Shown one piece after another: positions 1-7,093 of a DNA stretch of 45,464 nucleotides (the stretch's first letter is position 1; every line of letters begins with the position of its first letter). The translations under genes and the position numbers were made by a program. Location of the stretch: contig VMSP01000016.1 in assembly GCA_013792135.1 (NCBI GenBank), positions 1 through 45,464 on the forward strand. The letters are read 5' to 3'. The notes under the pieces were generated by a model. The model did no database searches. It had not been told where the DNA came from and worked only from the letters and a program-made list of their open reading frames with translations. The stretch comes from Desulfocapsa sp. (GTDB lineage Bacteria; Desulfobacterota; Desulfobulbia; Desulfobulbales; Desulfocapsaceae).

Positions 1-51
1 CCCTTGTCGATGTAATGAAATAATGTCCATGAAAGCCTCCGTTGTGATCAT
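1..51 (-). CDS. istA: IS21-family transposase IstA, N-terminal fragment (runs off left edge)
   Basis: On the minus strand an ATG at 51 is preceded by a strong Shine-Dalgarno (aaaaggaggtggcatc) and opens a frame reading MITTEAFMDIISLHRQG to the window edge. This is the typical opening of IS21-family IstA transposases, which continue into an N-terminal helix-turn-helix. Only 17 codons are visible, so intactness and the partner istB cannot be judged. The identification rests on the recognisable N-terminus together with the adjacent terminal repeats at 91-135. Confidence 0.75.
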   Translation of the reverse strand, partial: MITTEAFMDIISLHRQG

Positions 52-90
52 GATGCCACCTCCTTTTAAGAAGGTAAACATCGATAGAGG

Positions 91-135
91 TGGTACACTT
101 TTCATTACCATTTTTGGTACACTTTTATATTACCA
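91..135. repeat. Tandem terminal repeats of the IS21-like element
   Basis: Two direct copies are seen: tggtacacttttcattacca (91-110) and tggtacacttttatattacca (115-135). They differ by a single inserted base and one or two substitutions. IS21-family ends carry such repeated sites, which bind the transposase. Confidence 0.7.
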
Positions 136-148
136 GTGACAGCAGGTT

Positions 149-1138
149 ATGGAAGATCTTCATCAAGCGGCAATCACTGCCAGCGCCGGCAATCTTTTCT
201 TTACCGCCAATCTCCATAAGATTATTGTCTTGTTCAACAGCAATAATATCCAGGCAATTTCGTTTAAAGGACCTGCCCTCTCTCAGGCAGCTTACGCTGA
301 TATCAACCTTCGATCGTTCAGCGATCTGGACGTACTGGTAGCAGAAGAAAACGCGTTTAAGGCTCGAAACCTGCTGATAGCCAACGGCTATAGCTGCGAA
401 ACGCAGATGGCAGACGATACGGAAGAGGATTTCCTCAGAAAGGAAAATTGTTTTGCAATGGTCAACAGCAGTAACAACATCAATATAGATCTGCACTGGG
501 AACTGACTGGCCGCTATTCTCTGGTGCCTCTCTACCTGGAGGATATTATTGAAAGAGCTACAACGATAAAACTTGTGGGCTGGCAATTCCCGACCCTGTC
601 AGTGGAAGACAATATCGTTTGCCTGTGCATTCATTCTTCCAAGCATTGCTGGCAACCTCTCGAAGGCATCAATAGTATCGCCGAGCTTATCCGGAACACG
701 GAAAAGATCAACTGGCTAAAAGTTATTGAACAAAGCAACTCTCTTCGAGCTCGTCGCATAGTCTTGCTCGGCCTTCTCTTGTGCCATCTTCTCTTTGACC
801 TCGAACTGCCATCACAGGTTATGGCCGAACTGAATGAAGATAAGAGATTAAGCAAACATGGAGAAAAAATCTTACGTAGGTTGACTCTTGATCCTGTTTT
901 GCAGGCACAGGATGATTATTCTTGCCAGTTCTCAACTCTCCATACCTGTATCAGAGATTCATTTCCGGACGGAATAACGCACCTTTGTCGTTTTCTTGGC
1001 CGAATTCTTTTCCGCCCCACTGCCAAGGACCGGCAGGCCTGGCCGCTGCCCTCGTCTCTGACGTTCCTCTATTACCTTTATCGGCCCCTGCGGCTGGGGT
1101 GGGAATGGGGACGAAGAAGACTGAGGATTGGAGATTGA
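149..1138 (+). CDS. Nucleotidyltransferase family protein, 5'-truncated by an IS element
   Basis: The protein has a nucleotidyltransferase fold of the NTP_transf_5 type. The FKGPAL motif at residues 39-44 leads into RSFSDLDVLV (residues 55-64), with the metal-binding Asp pair D59/D61, and a later acidic/aromatic motif IDLHW near residue 110. Family members usually carry a helical N-terminal region before the KGPA motif. Here only about 38 residues precede it, and the in-frame codons upstream reach a TGA at 137-139 inside the IS end, so the original start has been lost. Members of this family occur in some lasso-peptide clusters as tailoring enzymes, which fits the lasso genes 1.8 kb downstream. 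Whether the remnant is translated is unknown. The ATG at 149 has no good ribosome-binding site. Confidence 0.7.
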   Translation: MEDLHQAAITASAGNLFFTANLHKIIVLFNSNNIQAISFKGPALSQAAYADINLRSFSDLDVLVAEENAFKARNLLIANGYSCETQMADDTEEDFLRKENCFAMVNSSNNINIDLHWELTGRYSLVPLYLEDIIERATTIKLVGWQFPTLSVEDNIVCLCIHSSKHCWQPLEGINSIAELIRNTEKINWLKVIEQSNSLRARRIVLLGLLLCHLLFDLELPSQVMAELNEDKRLSKHGEKILRRLTLDPVLQAQDDYSCQFSTLHTCIRDSFPDGITHLCRFLGRILFRPTAKDRQAWPLPSSLTFLYYLYRPLRLGWEWGRRRLRIGD

Positions 1139-1475
1139 CGACTTTTTGCGAGGCCATCGATAATGGGTTGTTCAGCTCAATGGACCGATGTGGCAGTGGT
1201 CCGTGTGGAGGTGTAACAGGATACTTGTCACAAACGGTTCCTATTTATTGTGGCGCAGGAGGCAAAATCAAACGGGATACGTTTTAGCAGCCACCTTTTT
1301 CGAAATATTTTCAGGCACCTATGTTTGCCTTCCTCTTGCTGTCTATCTGAAGATTTGACTTTCTTTTATCTAAAACATTGATTATCGCTCTTTAAAGAGA
1401 TAGGCTTTTTAGTAAGTTTTATCAGTCTTTTTTGTGGAATATTTAAACGAGCATGAAAGAGGGAAAGAGGAGAAG
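1139..1475. other. Intergenic region; only a short palindrome seen
   Basis: No convincing gene is present. A perfect 12-bp palindrome, ctctttaaagag, lies at 1388-1399, upstream of the diguanylate cyclase, and could be an operator or a chance dyad. No clear -10/-35 pair or riboswitch was recognised. Confidence 0.3.
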
Positions 1476-2684
1476 ATGGGAATAGATATTCACAATACTG
1501 TCTGCAAATGTTTACATGATTATCCTAAAGTTGAAGAACTTATAGTTGAGCTTAACCGGCTGATAAGTATGGAGGGCGCAACTTGCTGTCAGGCCATTTT
1601 GCGGTTACTGGCCCATATTGAGATACCTCCCGAACAGGCCGAAAAATGCTGGCAGGATATTATGTTTCATCGAGGGGTAATGTCGTCGTCTATTGGCCGG
1701 CCTGTCAGTCTGCAGACTGCTATTTGCGATTTTTTCAGCTCCATCCAGAAAAACCTCACCCAGCCCACGGTTATCGAGATAAAAGATTTTGATGAGATAG
1801 TGCGCCAGTCTAATCTGGATTTTCTGACAGGGTTGAGCAACCGGGCCACATTGGACAATGTGTTTGAGAAGGAAATGGCTCGGACGCAACGCTACCATAG
1901 AGAATTGTCACTGTTATTTCTTGATATTGATGATTTTAAACAAATTAATGATACTTTTGGCCATCAGGCAGGGGATATTGTTTTACAGGAAATTGGAGCC
2001 ATCATCAATCGGGAGAAAAGACTGGAAGATACAGCCGGTAGATATGGTGGCGAAGAGTTTATGGTGATTTTACCTGATACCTCTAAATTAGACGCCTTGA
2101 TTTTTGCCGAAAGAGTCAGGGTGCAGATAGAACAACTGGCGTTGCCTTATGGTGACAAAGTAATTCGTACCACTATCAGTGGCGGACTGGCGTTCTGGCC
2201 CGGTGATGCCACGGACAAGGGCGCATTGATTTCCTGCGCTGATCAGGCACTTTATAAGGCAAAAAGTGATGGTAAGAATCTAATTTCTCTTTTTGGCTCT
2301 GAGAAACGGCGTTATATTCGTATTGATTTTGCCAGGCAACTCGATGTAAAGATTTTACAATTCGCACAAGACAATCTCGCCAACACTACAGGTATAAATA
2401 TATCCCTTGGTGGTGTTTTGTTTGAAAGCGACAAGCAGATTGCCATGGGTACTCACCTTGAAGTGACCGCCCATTTTGATGAAGATAACCTCCTAGTTTT
2501 TCAGGGTCAGGTCAGAAGGCTTGAATGTTTGGCCAATGATAAATATGAGATTGGTGTCTCTTTTTCACATCAGGACGATGCCTCTACCCATAACTTGGCA
2601 CGATATATCACCAGGTATCTCGATCATTGTGGTAAAAGTTGCCCTACAACAGATCATGTCATGCAAGCAGTTTTGCTATCCTAA
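1476..2684 (+). CDS. Diguanylate cyclase with C-terminal PilZ domain
   Basis: The protein makes cyclic di-GMP from two GTP. The GGDEF domain spans roughly residues 110-275, with the active-site loop GGEEF at 191-195. An inhibitory I-site, RLED, lies five residues before it (182-185), so feedback inhibition is expected. A PilZ domain follows, with RRYIR at 278-282 and NISLGG at 308-313, the c-di-GMP-binding RxxxR and (D/N)xSxxG motifs. One polypeptide should therefore both make and sense the messenger. The N-terminal 110 residues match no domain I recognise, and there are no membrane segments, so it is probably cytoplasmic. The ATG at 1476 is preferred over an in-frame GTG at 1434 because aaagaggag sits just upstream. 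It may regulate the exopolysaccharide genes nearby, but that is inference. Confidence 0.92.
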   Translation: MGIDIHNTVCKCLHDYPKVEELIVELNRLISMEGATCCQAILRLLAHIEIPPEQAEKCWQDIMFHRGVMSSSIGRPVSLQTAICDFFSSIQKNLTQPTVIEIKDFDEIVRQSNLDFLTGLSNRATLDNVFEKEMARTQRYHRELSLLFLDIDDFKQINDTFGHQAGDIVLQEIGAIINREKRLEDTAGRYGGEEFMVILPDTSKLDALIFAERVRVQIEQLALPYGDKVIRTTISGGLAFWPGDATDKGALISCADQALYKAKSDGKNLISLFGSEKRRYIRIDFARQLDVKILQFAQDNLANTTGINISLGGVLFESDKQIAMGTHLEVTAHFDEDNLLVFQGQVRRLECLANDKYEIGVSFSHQDDASTHNLARYITRYLDHCGKSCPTTDHVMQAVLLS

Positions 2685-2764
2685 CAGGTGACCAGACAAT
2701 AAGAGGATATGATCCAGTAGTGTCCGGTTTGATATTTGCATGATTTAAAAAAGTGATGAATTTA

Positions 2765-2890
2765 GCCCCCCTCCTTGTTAAGGAGGGGCCGGGGGTGGTT
2801 TTTTTTAGCTTTTAGTTGTGATTATGGACGTTATTTTTGACGAAAATCAAAGACAACCACCCCTGACCCCTCCTTAAAAACAAGGAGGGG
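2765..2890. repeat. Palindromic MITE-like repeat, copy A
   Basis: Two long inverted arms, about 2765-2800 and 2855-2890, each contain an internal cctcctt/aaggagg hairpin followed by gggggtggtt or its complement, separated by about 55 AT-rich bases. The same element occurs at 12605-12718. The motif tgtccggtt lies outside both copies (2721 here). No coding capacity is seen. Such elements are non-autonomous, hairpin-forming repeats, and this copy lies just before the lasso exporter genes. Confidence 0.7.
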
Positions 2891-2971
2891 AACTTATGCA
2901 CAAACTAAACCAGAGAATGGTGGGTATGATCCTTCTTTATTTTTCCTTTTGCGTTCTTGTGCCCATTTGTC

Positions 2972-3952
2972 ATGTTACCGGTTATCGAACTTTCTCAGAT
3001 CAGTAAATCCTTTACAGAGCGCAACTGGAAGACTTTCCTGTTCCGAAAATCTTACCCGGTACAGGCCTTGGAGGACGTTTCCCTTACTGTAAATAAGGGA
3101 GAGATTATGGGGTTGTTAGGTCCGAACGGGGCAGGAAAAACAACGCTTATCAAGATTCTTGCCACCTTGATCACCCCTGACCTGGGCAGCGGCACCATCT
3201 GCGGATTTGACATCTGTAGCCAATCGCATCGTGTCCGGGAGAAAATAGGGTTGGTCAGCACCAACGACCGGACCTTTTACTGGCGGCTCAGCGGTCGGGA
3301 CAACCTCAGTTTCTTCGCCAGCCTTTACAACCTCTGGGGCCAGGACAAAACACAGCAGATTGAGAAGGTCCTTGAGCTGACCGACATGACAGACAAGGCG
3401 GACTATCGCTTCATGTCCTATTCTGCAGGCCAGAAACAGCGGCTGGCCATTGCCAGGGCCATGCTCTCCGAGCCCGAGATCCTGCTGCTGGATGAGGCGA
3501 CTGCAAGTCTTGACCCCATTGCCGCTCGCAGCCTGCTTGATCTGACCCGAAACACCCTCGCCGCTAAAGAACAAAAAACCATCCTCTGGTGCACTCATAA
3601 TCTGACCGAGGCTGATGAGATCTGCGACCGGTTGACTATCCTCCATCAAGGCCGGATCTTGCAAAGTGGCACTCCAGCCGAGATTCATAACTGTCTGGGG
3701 TATAAGCAGAGTTATCGGCTAGTGGTGGATAGCCTGCACCCATCTCTGCAAAACCAGCAGGATTATCAACCTATTTTGGAGAAAGAGCAGGGAGCATATG
3801 CCTGCACCCTGACCATTGACCACGCCAGGGTTCCCGAGCTGCTTAAATCGCTTGCCGGGAGTGGAGTTGGGGTTTATGAATGCAGTCAGATTAAAAGACC
3901 GTTGGAAGCGGCCTTTACCGAACTTGTTTTACGAAAGCAGAAAGGTTCTTGA
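2972..3952 (+). CDS. ABC transporter ATP-binding protein, lasso-peptide export
   Basis: This is the nucleotide-binding subunit of an ABC-2 type exporter. Walker A GPNGAGKTT lies at residues 50-58, a slightly variant signature SAGQKQR at about 151-157, and Walker B ILLLDE at about 170-175, followed by the H-loop region (WCTHNL). About 100 residues follow the catalytic core, as is common in exporter ATPases of this type. The permease gene follows after 10 bp and the lasso maturation genes come next, so the likely role is export of, or immunity to, the lasso peptide. The ATG at 2972 is chosen over a TTG at 2957, since the usual family start lies just before the IELSQISKSF strand. No strong Shine-Dalgarno is seen for either. 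Confidence 0.88.
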   Translation: MLPVIELSQISKSFTERNWKTFLFRKSYPVQALEDVSLTVNKGEIMGLLGPNGAGKTTLIKILATLITPDLGSGTICGFDICSQSHRVREKIGLVSTNDRTFYWRLSGRDNLSFFASLYNLWGQDKTQQIEKVLELTDMTDKADYRFMSYSAGQKQRLAIARAMLSEPEILLLDEATASLDPIAARSLLDLTRNTLAAKEQKTILWCTHNLTEADEICDRLTILHQGRILQSGTPAEIHNCLGYKQSYRLVVDSLHPSLQNQQDYQPILEKEQGAYACTLTIDHARVPELLKSLAGSGVGVYECSQIKRPLEAAFTELVLRKQKGS

Positions 3953-3962
3953 GACAATTCTT

Positions 3963-4787
3963 ATGAGAGATATTCGTCCGCTCCTGGGAAAACCCCTGGC
4001 CTTTCTGGTCCGTGATTTTAAGATTGCGGCCAGCTATCGCCTTCAATTTGTCATGCAGGGCTTCGGTATCCTCCTGACCACCTTCAGTTTCTCATTGATT
4101 GACAAAATGTTGGGTGGCCAGAATCTGCCAGCGCTTTCGCCTTACGGTGGAGATTTTTTTGCCTTTGTTCTCATTGGAATAGCCTTTACCGATTATCTTA
4201 CCATCTCTACTACTACCTTTGCCAACGAGATCCGCAATGCCCAGATGGTAGGAACCTTGGAGGCCCTGCTGGTCACCCCCACCTCCATGACCACCATTCT
4301 TCTCTCATCCTATGGCTATAACCTCTTGGCTACCAGCCTGCGCGTTATTTTTTACCTGCTCTTCGGCACTCTGATTTTTGGGGTCCAATTGCAGTTACCC
4401 GGATTCGCCACTTTCCTGATCACCTTTTTTCTGACCCTGTTGCCCTTTTTTGGCCTGGGGCTGTTGTCGGCGGCATTTATCCTTGTCTTCAAACAGGGGA
4501 ATCCGATCAGTACCTTTCTGGCCATGAGTTCCGGACTTCTGGGCGGCATGCTCTATCCGGTAAGTGTGCTGCCGACCTGGCTTAAACCCTTTTCAGCTAT
4601 GTTGCCCATAACTCACGGACTTGAGGCCATGCGCCAGGTCCTGCTTAATGGGGCGGGGATAGTTGAAATCAGGAAACAACTGCTTATTCTTGCCCTGTTC
4701 TCAATTCTCTTGCTGGCAATTGGGATTTACGCCCTTTATGCCAGCCTTAAGGTTGCCAGGAAAGAGGGGTCGTTGTTACATTACTGA
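3963..4787 (+). CDS. ABC-2 type permease, lasso-peptide export
   Basis: This integral membrane protein of about 274 residues has around six hydrophobic segments and the ABC-2 permease layout: a first segment after RDFKIAASYRLQF, and GGMLYPVSVLPTWL near the centre of the second half. It pairs with the ATPase encoded immediately upstream. The frame is open back to 3816, overlapping the ATPase, but family members start close to the KPLAFLVRDFKIA segment, so the ATG at 3963 is preferred. Export is thus by a two-gene ABC-2 system, not the fused McjD-type exporter of microcin J25. Confidence 0.85.
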   Translation: MRDIRPLLGKPLAFLVRDFKIAASYRLQFVMQGFGILLTTFSFSLIDKMLGGQNLPALSPYGGDFFAFVLIGIAFTDYLTISTTTFANEIRNAQMVGTLEALLVTPTSMTTILLSSYGYNLLATSLRVIFYLLFGTLIFGVQLQLPGFATFLITFFLTLLPFFGLGLLSAAFILVFKQGNPISTFLAMSSGLLGGMLYPVSVLPTWLKPFSAMLPITHGLEAMRQVLLNGAGIVEIRKQLLILALFSILLLAIGIYALYASLKVARKEGSLLHY

Positions 4788-4867
4788 GGACTGAGAAGAA
4801 GGGTTAAGGTAAATTGCGGGTATCAAGTACAAGGGTTTTTAAAAAAAAAATTTAAAGGTGGATGCTG

Positions 4868-5191
4868 ATGTCATTTTCGGAAATTTTTACGTTAGAAAAC
4901 AAGGAGCTCGACAATCTTATTCTCTGTCGGGTAGAAGATAAGATCTCCACCGAGCTTGCTGGGGAGACGGTGATTCTCGATCTGGCGTCAGGGGTTTACA
5001 GTGGCCTGGATGAGGTGGGGACAACGATATGGAACCTGCTGGAACAGCCAAAGAGCTTTCGTGACGTTTGTCAGGGGGTCATGGTCGAGTATGCGGTGGA
5101 GGAGGAAGAGTGCCGTAGTGATCTTCTTACCTTTCTCAAAGATCTTGCCGATAACCAATTGATTACTGTGGAAAATGGGCCGGCTGCTTAA
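4868..5191 (+). CDS. PqqD-like leader-recognition protein (lasso B1)
   Basis: A small winged-helix protein of about 107 residues of the PqqD/RRE type. ILDLASGVYSGLDEVGTTIWNLL is the family core (strand, DxxSGxYxxLdxvGxxIWxLl), followed by helices ending in LADNQLI. In lasso biosynthesis the separate B1 protein binds the YxxP leader motif and presents the precursor to the B2 protease. It overlaps B2 by 17 bases, which implies translational coupling. The ATG at 4868 is preferred over 4862 because aaaggtgg is then correctly spaced. This split B1/B2 arrangement is typical of most lasso clusters. Confidence 0.9.
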   Translation: MSFSEIFTLENKELDNLILCRVEDKISTELAGETVILDLASGVYSGLDEVGTTIWNLLEQPKSFRDVCQGVMVEYAVEEEECRSDLLTFLKDLADNQLITVENGPAA

Positions 5192-5609
5192 ATTCTTTCG
5201 TTTACCGGGTAGAGAAAAGGCTCTCTTTTTTTATGCCTTGTATCTGTTGGCTGCATACCGGATTCGTCTGCAGGTGACATCCACGCAACAACTTTTCAAC
5301 CGTGTTCAGAAGTTGTCACGTGAACGATATGTCCCCGAGCCAAGCCCTGTCCCTCCGCAACGTATTGCCAGCTTGCTGAATGTTGCCGCATCGTTCATCC
5401 CTTATTCCACCTGTTTGTCCAAGGCCCTGGTCGGGCAGATTCTCTTTGCCGGCCATGGTCATAAGACCAGGCTCCATATCGGCGTGGCAAACGATGCCCA
5501 ACAGAAGTTCCATGCCCACGCCTGGCTGAGCCTGGACGACAAAATCCTGATTGGTCATCTTCCCGATCTAAAGCTGTACCGGGAGTTCCCGTCTCTTGAA
5601 AAAGAGTAG
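5175..5609 (+). CDS. Lasso leader peptidase, transglutaminase-like (lasso B2)
   Basis: A 144-residue cysteine protease of the lasso B2/transglutaminase-like family, which removes the leader peptide ATP-independently. The catalytic Cys is in STCLSKAL (C80), followed by the family pattern GHKTRLHIGV and the catalytic His in FHAHAWLS (H115), with Asp at 121-122 as probable third residue. The N-terminal hydrophobic helix (LFFYALYLLAAYRIRL) is also typical. It overlaps B1 and is followed by the precursor gene after an 80-bp AT-rich gap. All expected catalytic residues are present, so it should be active. Confidence 0.92.
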   Translation: MGRLLKFFRLPGREKALFFYALYLLAAYRIRLQVTSTQQLFNRVQKLSRERYVPEPSPVPPQRIASLLNVAASFIPYSTCLSKALVGQILFAGHGHKTRLHIGVANDAQQKFHAHAWLSLDDKILIGHLPDLKLYREFPSLEKE

Positions 5610-5640
5610 AAAAAAAAATAGACTTTTTTAGTGAAAAAGA

Positions 5641-5659
5641 ATATCATTAATAATGGTAT
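5641..5659 (+). promoter_or_regulatory. AT-rich dyad upstream of the lasso precursor gene
   Basis: atatcatt (5641-5648) and aatggtat (5652-5659) are inverted with one G-T wobble and a 3-base loop. The gap between B2 and the precursor (5610-5689) is very A/T-rich. It could be an operator or a weak RNA hairpin controlling precursor level. No clear promoter could be assigned. Confidence 0.25.
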
Positions 5660-5689
5660 CTTTCTCTTCTTCAAAAAAGGATGAAAAAA

Positions 5690-5854
5690 ATGAAACTAAA
5701 CGTGTCTGATACTAATTCGGCTCCTAGAAAACCATACTCTTCGCCACAACTCAAATTGTATGGAGACATCCATAAGGTTACGTTGGCCCTGGCTAATGGG
5801 AAACAAACTGATGCTGTGCATGGTTCAGGACATCCAGTATCCTGTTCTGGATAA
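5690..5854 (+). CDS. Lasso peptide precursor (54 aa)
   Basis: A short gene between B2 and the kinase. Residues 16-31 match the lasso leader motif YxxPxLxxxGxxxxxT exactly (Y16, P19, L21, G25, T31). T31 is then the conserved penultimate leader residue, giving cleavage after L32. The predicted core is 22 residues. It begins ALANGKQTD, so A1 could be linked to the D9 side chain in a nine-residue ring. The 13-residue tail has two His, no aromatic residue, a single Cys (core position 20) and ends VSCSG. The ATG at 5690 has aagga eight bases upstream. An in-frame ATG at 5681 would add three residues but has no spacing from that site. The leader and its neighbours make the lasso call strong. Ring size and tail threading are inference. 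Confidence 0.9.
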   Translation: MKLNVSDTNSAPRKPYSSPQLKLYGDIHKVTLALANGKQTDAVHGSGHPVSCSG

Positions 5855-6005
5855 CAAGGATACTGTAAATAACGTAGAATTCCTCATTGATGAAAATACC
5901 GAAATAAGTACAGACTGACTTGCAATTCTTACACCAAAGGACCATAAGGACTTCATGATTCTCTTAGAAGTCTTTTCCCTTTGTCCTGCTCAAGCATAGG
6001 ACATA
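5855..6005. other. Spacer between lasso precursor and kinase
   Basis: No second precursor is seen. A 14-codon frame (ATG at 5955, preceded by aagga, stop TAG at 5997) lies in frame just upstream of the kinase start but has no recognisable feature. No terminator hairpin was found. Confidence 0.3.
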
Positions 6006-6893
6006 GTGAGATATACCGCTTTTAAGCTCCAGCTTTCTTCTGAAATACCCTTGCCGCTCCCCAGTGGTTCCATAGATGACCTGGTAGACATCAGGATCAA
6101 CAAGGCTGTTCTGCCTCAACTCCCCAGAAACCAAACGCTCTATGGCACTTGGTTTGAACACGGAACTCGGGAAATTCTCATAGGCTGGGAAAATTACTGT
6201 TACCTGAGGATTCACCGCGGAATAGCAATTGATGTTCAGGCTGAGCGGGATGGAAACGCCGATTTTATCAAAGATCCTATTCTTGGCCTGGCCATGGCCA
6301 TGGCCCTCCAGCAGCGCCACCATTATGTCTTGCATGGAAGCGCTGTGGCCATTGGGGATCAAGCGGCTCTGTTTATTGGTGACAAAGGGCAGGGCAAATC
6401 TACCGTGGCTGCCGGATTTCGTTCCCATGGCTATTCAATCATGGCCGACGATGTCTCTGCCGTTGATTTTTCAGGCGGTATCCCCAGGGTGAGGCCGGGG
6501 TTTCCAAAGATGAAACTCTGGCCTGAGACCTTGGAGCAGATGGGTGAAGATCCTTCTCAGTATCCGGCCATTATGCCGGGATATGATAAGAAAGTGTGTT
6601 GCCTGGCCTCATGCTTTCACAATCAGTTGGCGCCGCTGGCTGCTATTTTTGTTCTGGCCACAGGTCCACGGCTCTCAATAACTAAAATCGGCTTTACTGA
6701 GTCTATCCTGGCCCTCAATAGTAACAGGATGGGAAGCTCCTTTACCAAAGGCATGCCCCGTCAGCTTTTTTCTCGAATTTTCGACCAGTGTGCAATAATT
6801 GCTAAAACGGTGCCTATTTACCAGCTCACCAGACCTCGTGATTTCCGTCTTCTTTCTGAAACGGTGAAAAAAATAGCGGCTATCCTCACCTGA
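6006..6893 (+). CDS. HPr-kinase-like protein of the lasso cluster
   Basis: A 295-residue protein related to HPr kinase/phosphorylase. The P-loop GDKGQGKST lies at residues 125-133, followed by MADDVSAV (147-153) with the Asp pair typical of the family. The LHGSAV motif before the P-loop is also characteristic. In several lasso clusters (the paeninodin type) such a kinase phosphorylates a Ser side chain at the C-terminus of the precursor. Here the core ends S-C-S-G, so Ser at core position 19 or 21 are candidate targets. The precursor lacks a terminal Ser, so the site is uncertain. The start is GTG at 6006 with agga four bases upstream. The cyclase gene follows after 200 bp. Confidence 0.85.
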   Translation: MRYTAFKLQLSSEIPLPLPSGSIDDLVDIRINKAVLPQLPRNQTLYGTWFEHGTREILIGWENYCYLRIHRGIAIDVQAERDGNADFIKDPILGLAMAMALQQRHHYVLHGSAVAIGDQAALFIGDKGQGKSTVAAGFRSHGYSIMADDVSAVDFSGGIPRVRPGFPKMKLWPETLEQMGEDPSQYPAIMPGYDKKVCCLASCFHNQLAPLAAIFVLATGPRLSITKIGFTESILALNSNRMGSSFTKGMPRQLFSRIFDQCAIIAKTVPIYQLTRPRDFRLLSETVKKIAAILT

Positions 6894-7093
6894 GTTATCT
6901 CTTCTTCATAAAATTGCTTCAGGCTGAGCAAAGAACTGCCACATTTCACCACATCCTCCAAGCCTATCTTTCTGGTAGCCTTCAATCTACAATTTTTTAT
7001 TGCCTTGCATGTCCATATAAGAGGATAACTCGTTGAGAGTAGTTGCCGATATTTCTGATAGACATTTATAAATAAGTGGAGCATCATGTTGCC

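Larger units (their letters stand above)
1..141 (-). mobile_element. End of an IS21-like insertion sequence
   Basis: The segment contains the istA start and, outside it, two tandem copies of a tggtacacttttnnattacca unit (91-110 and 115-135), as expected of the multiple terminal repeats at IS21-family ends. The likely outer boundary is near the tgaca at 137-141, just before the coding sequence of a truncated nucleotidyltransferase. The other end and any target-site duplication lie outside the window. Confidence 0.7.

Noticed and set aside
922-1287. + strand frame of 121 codons overlapping the nucleotidyltransferase end
   Set aside because: It overlaps the real gene in another frame, has no family match, ribosome site or domain, and its second half is intergenic.
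5955-5999. Possible second lasso precursor or leader peptide
   Set aside because: Fourteen codons with no leader motif. It is in frame with the kinase but closed by TAG, so it is most likely chance.
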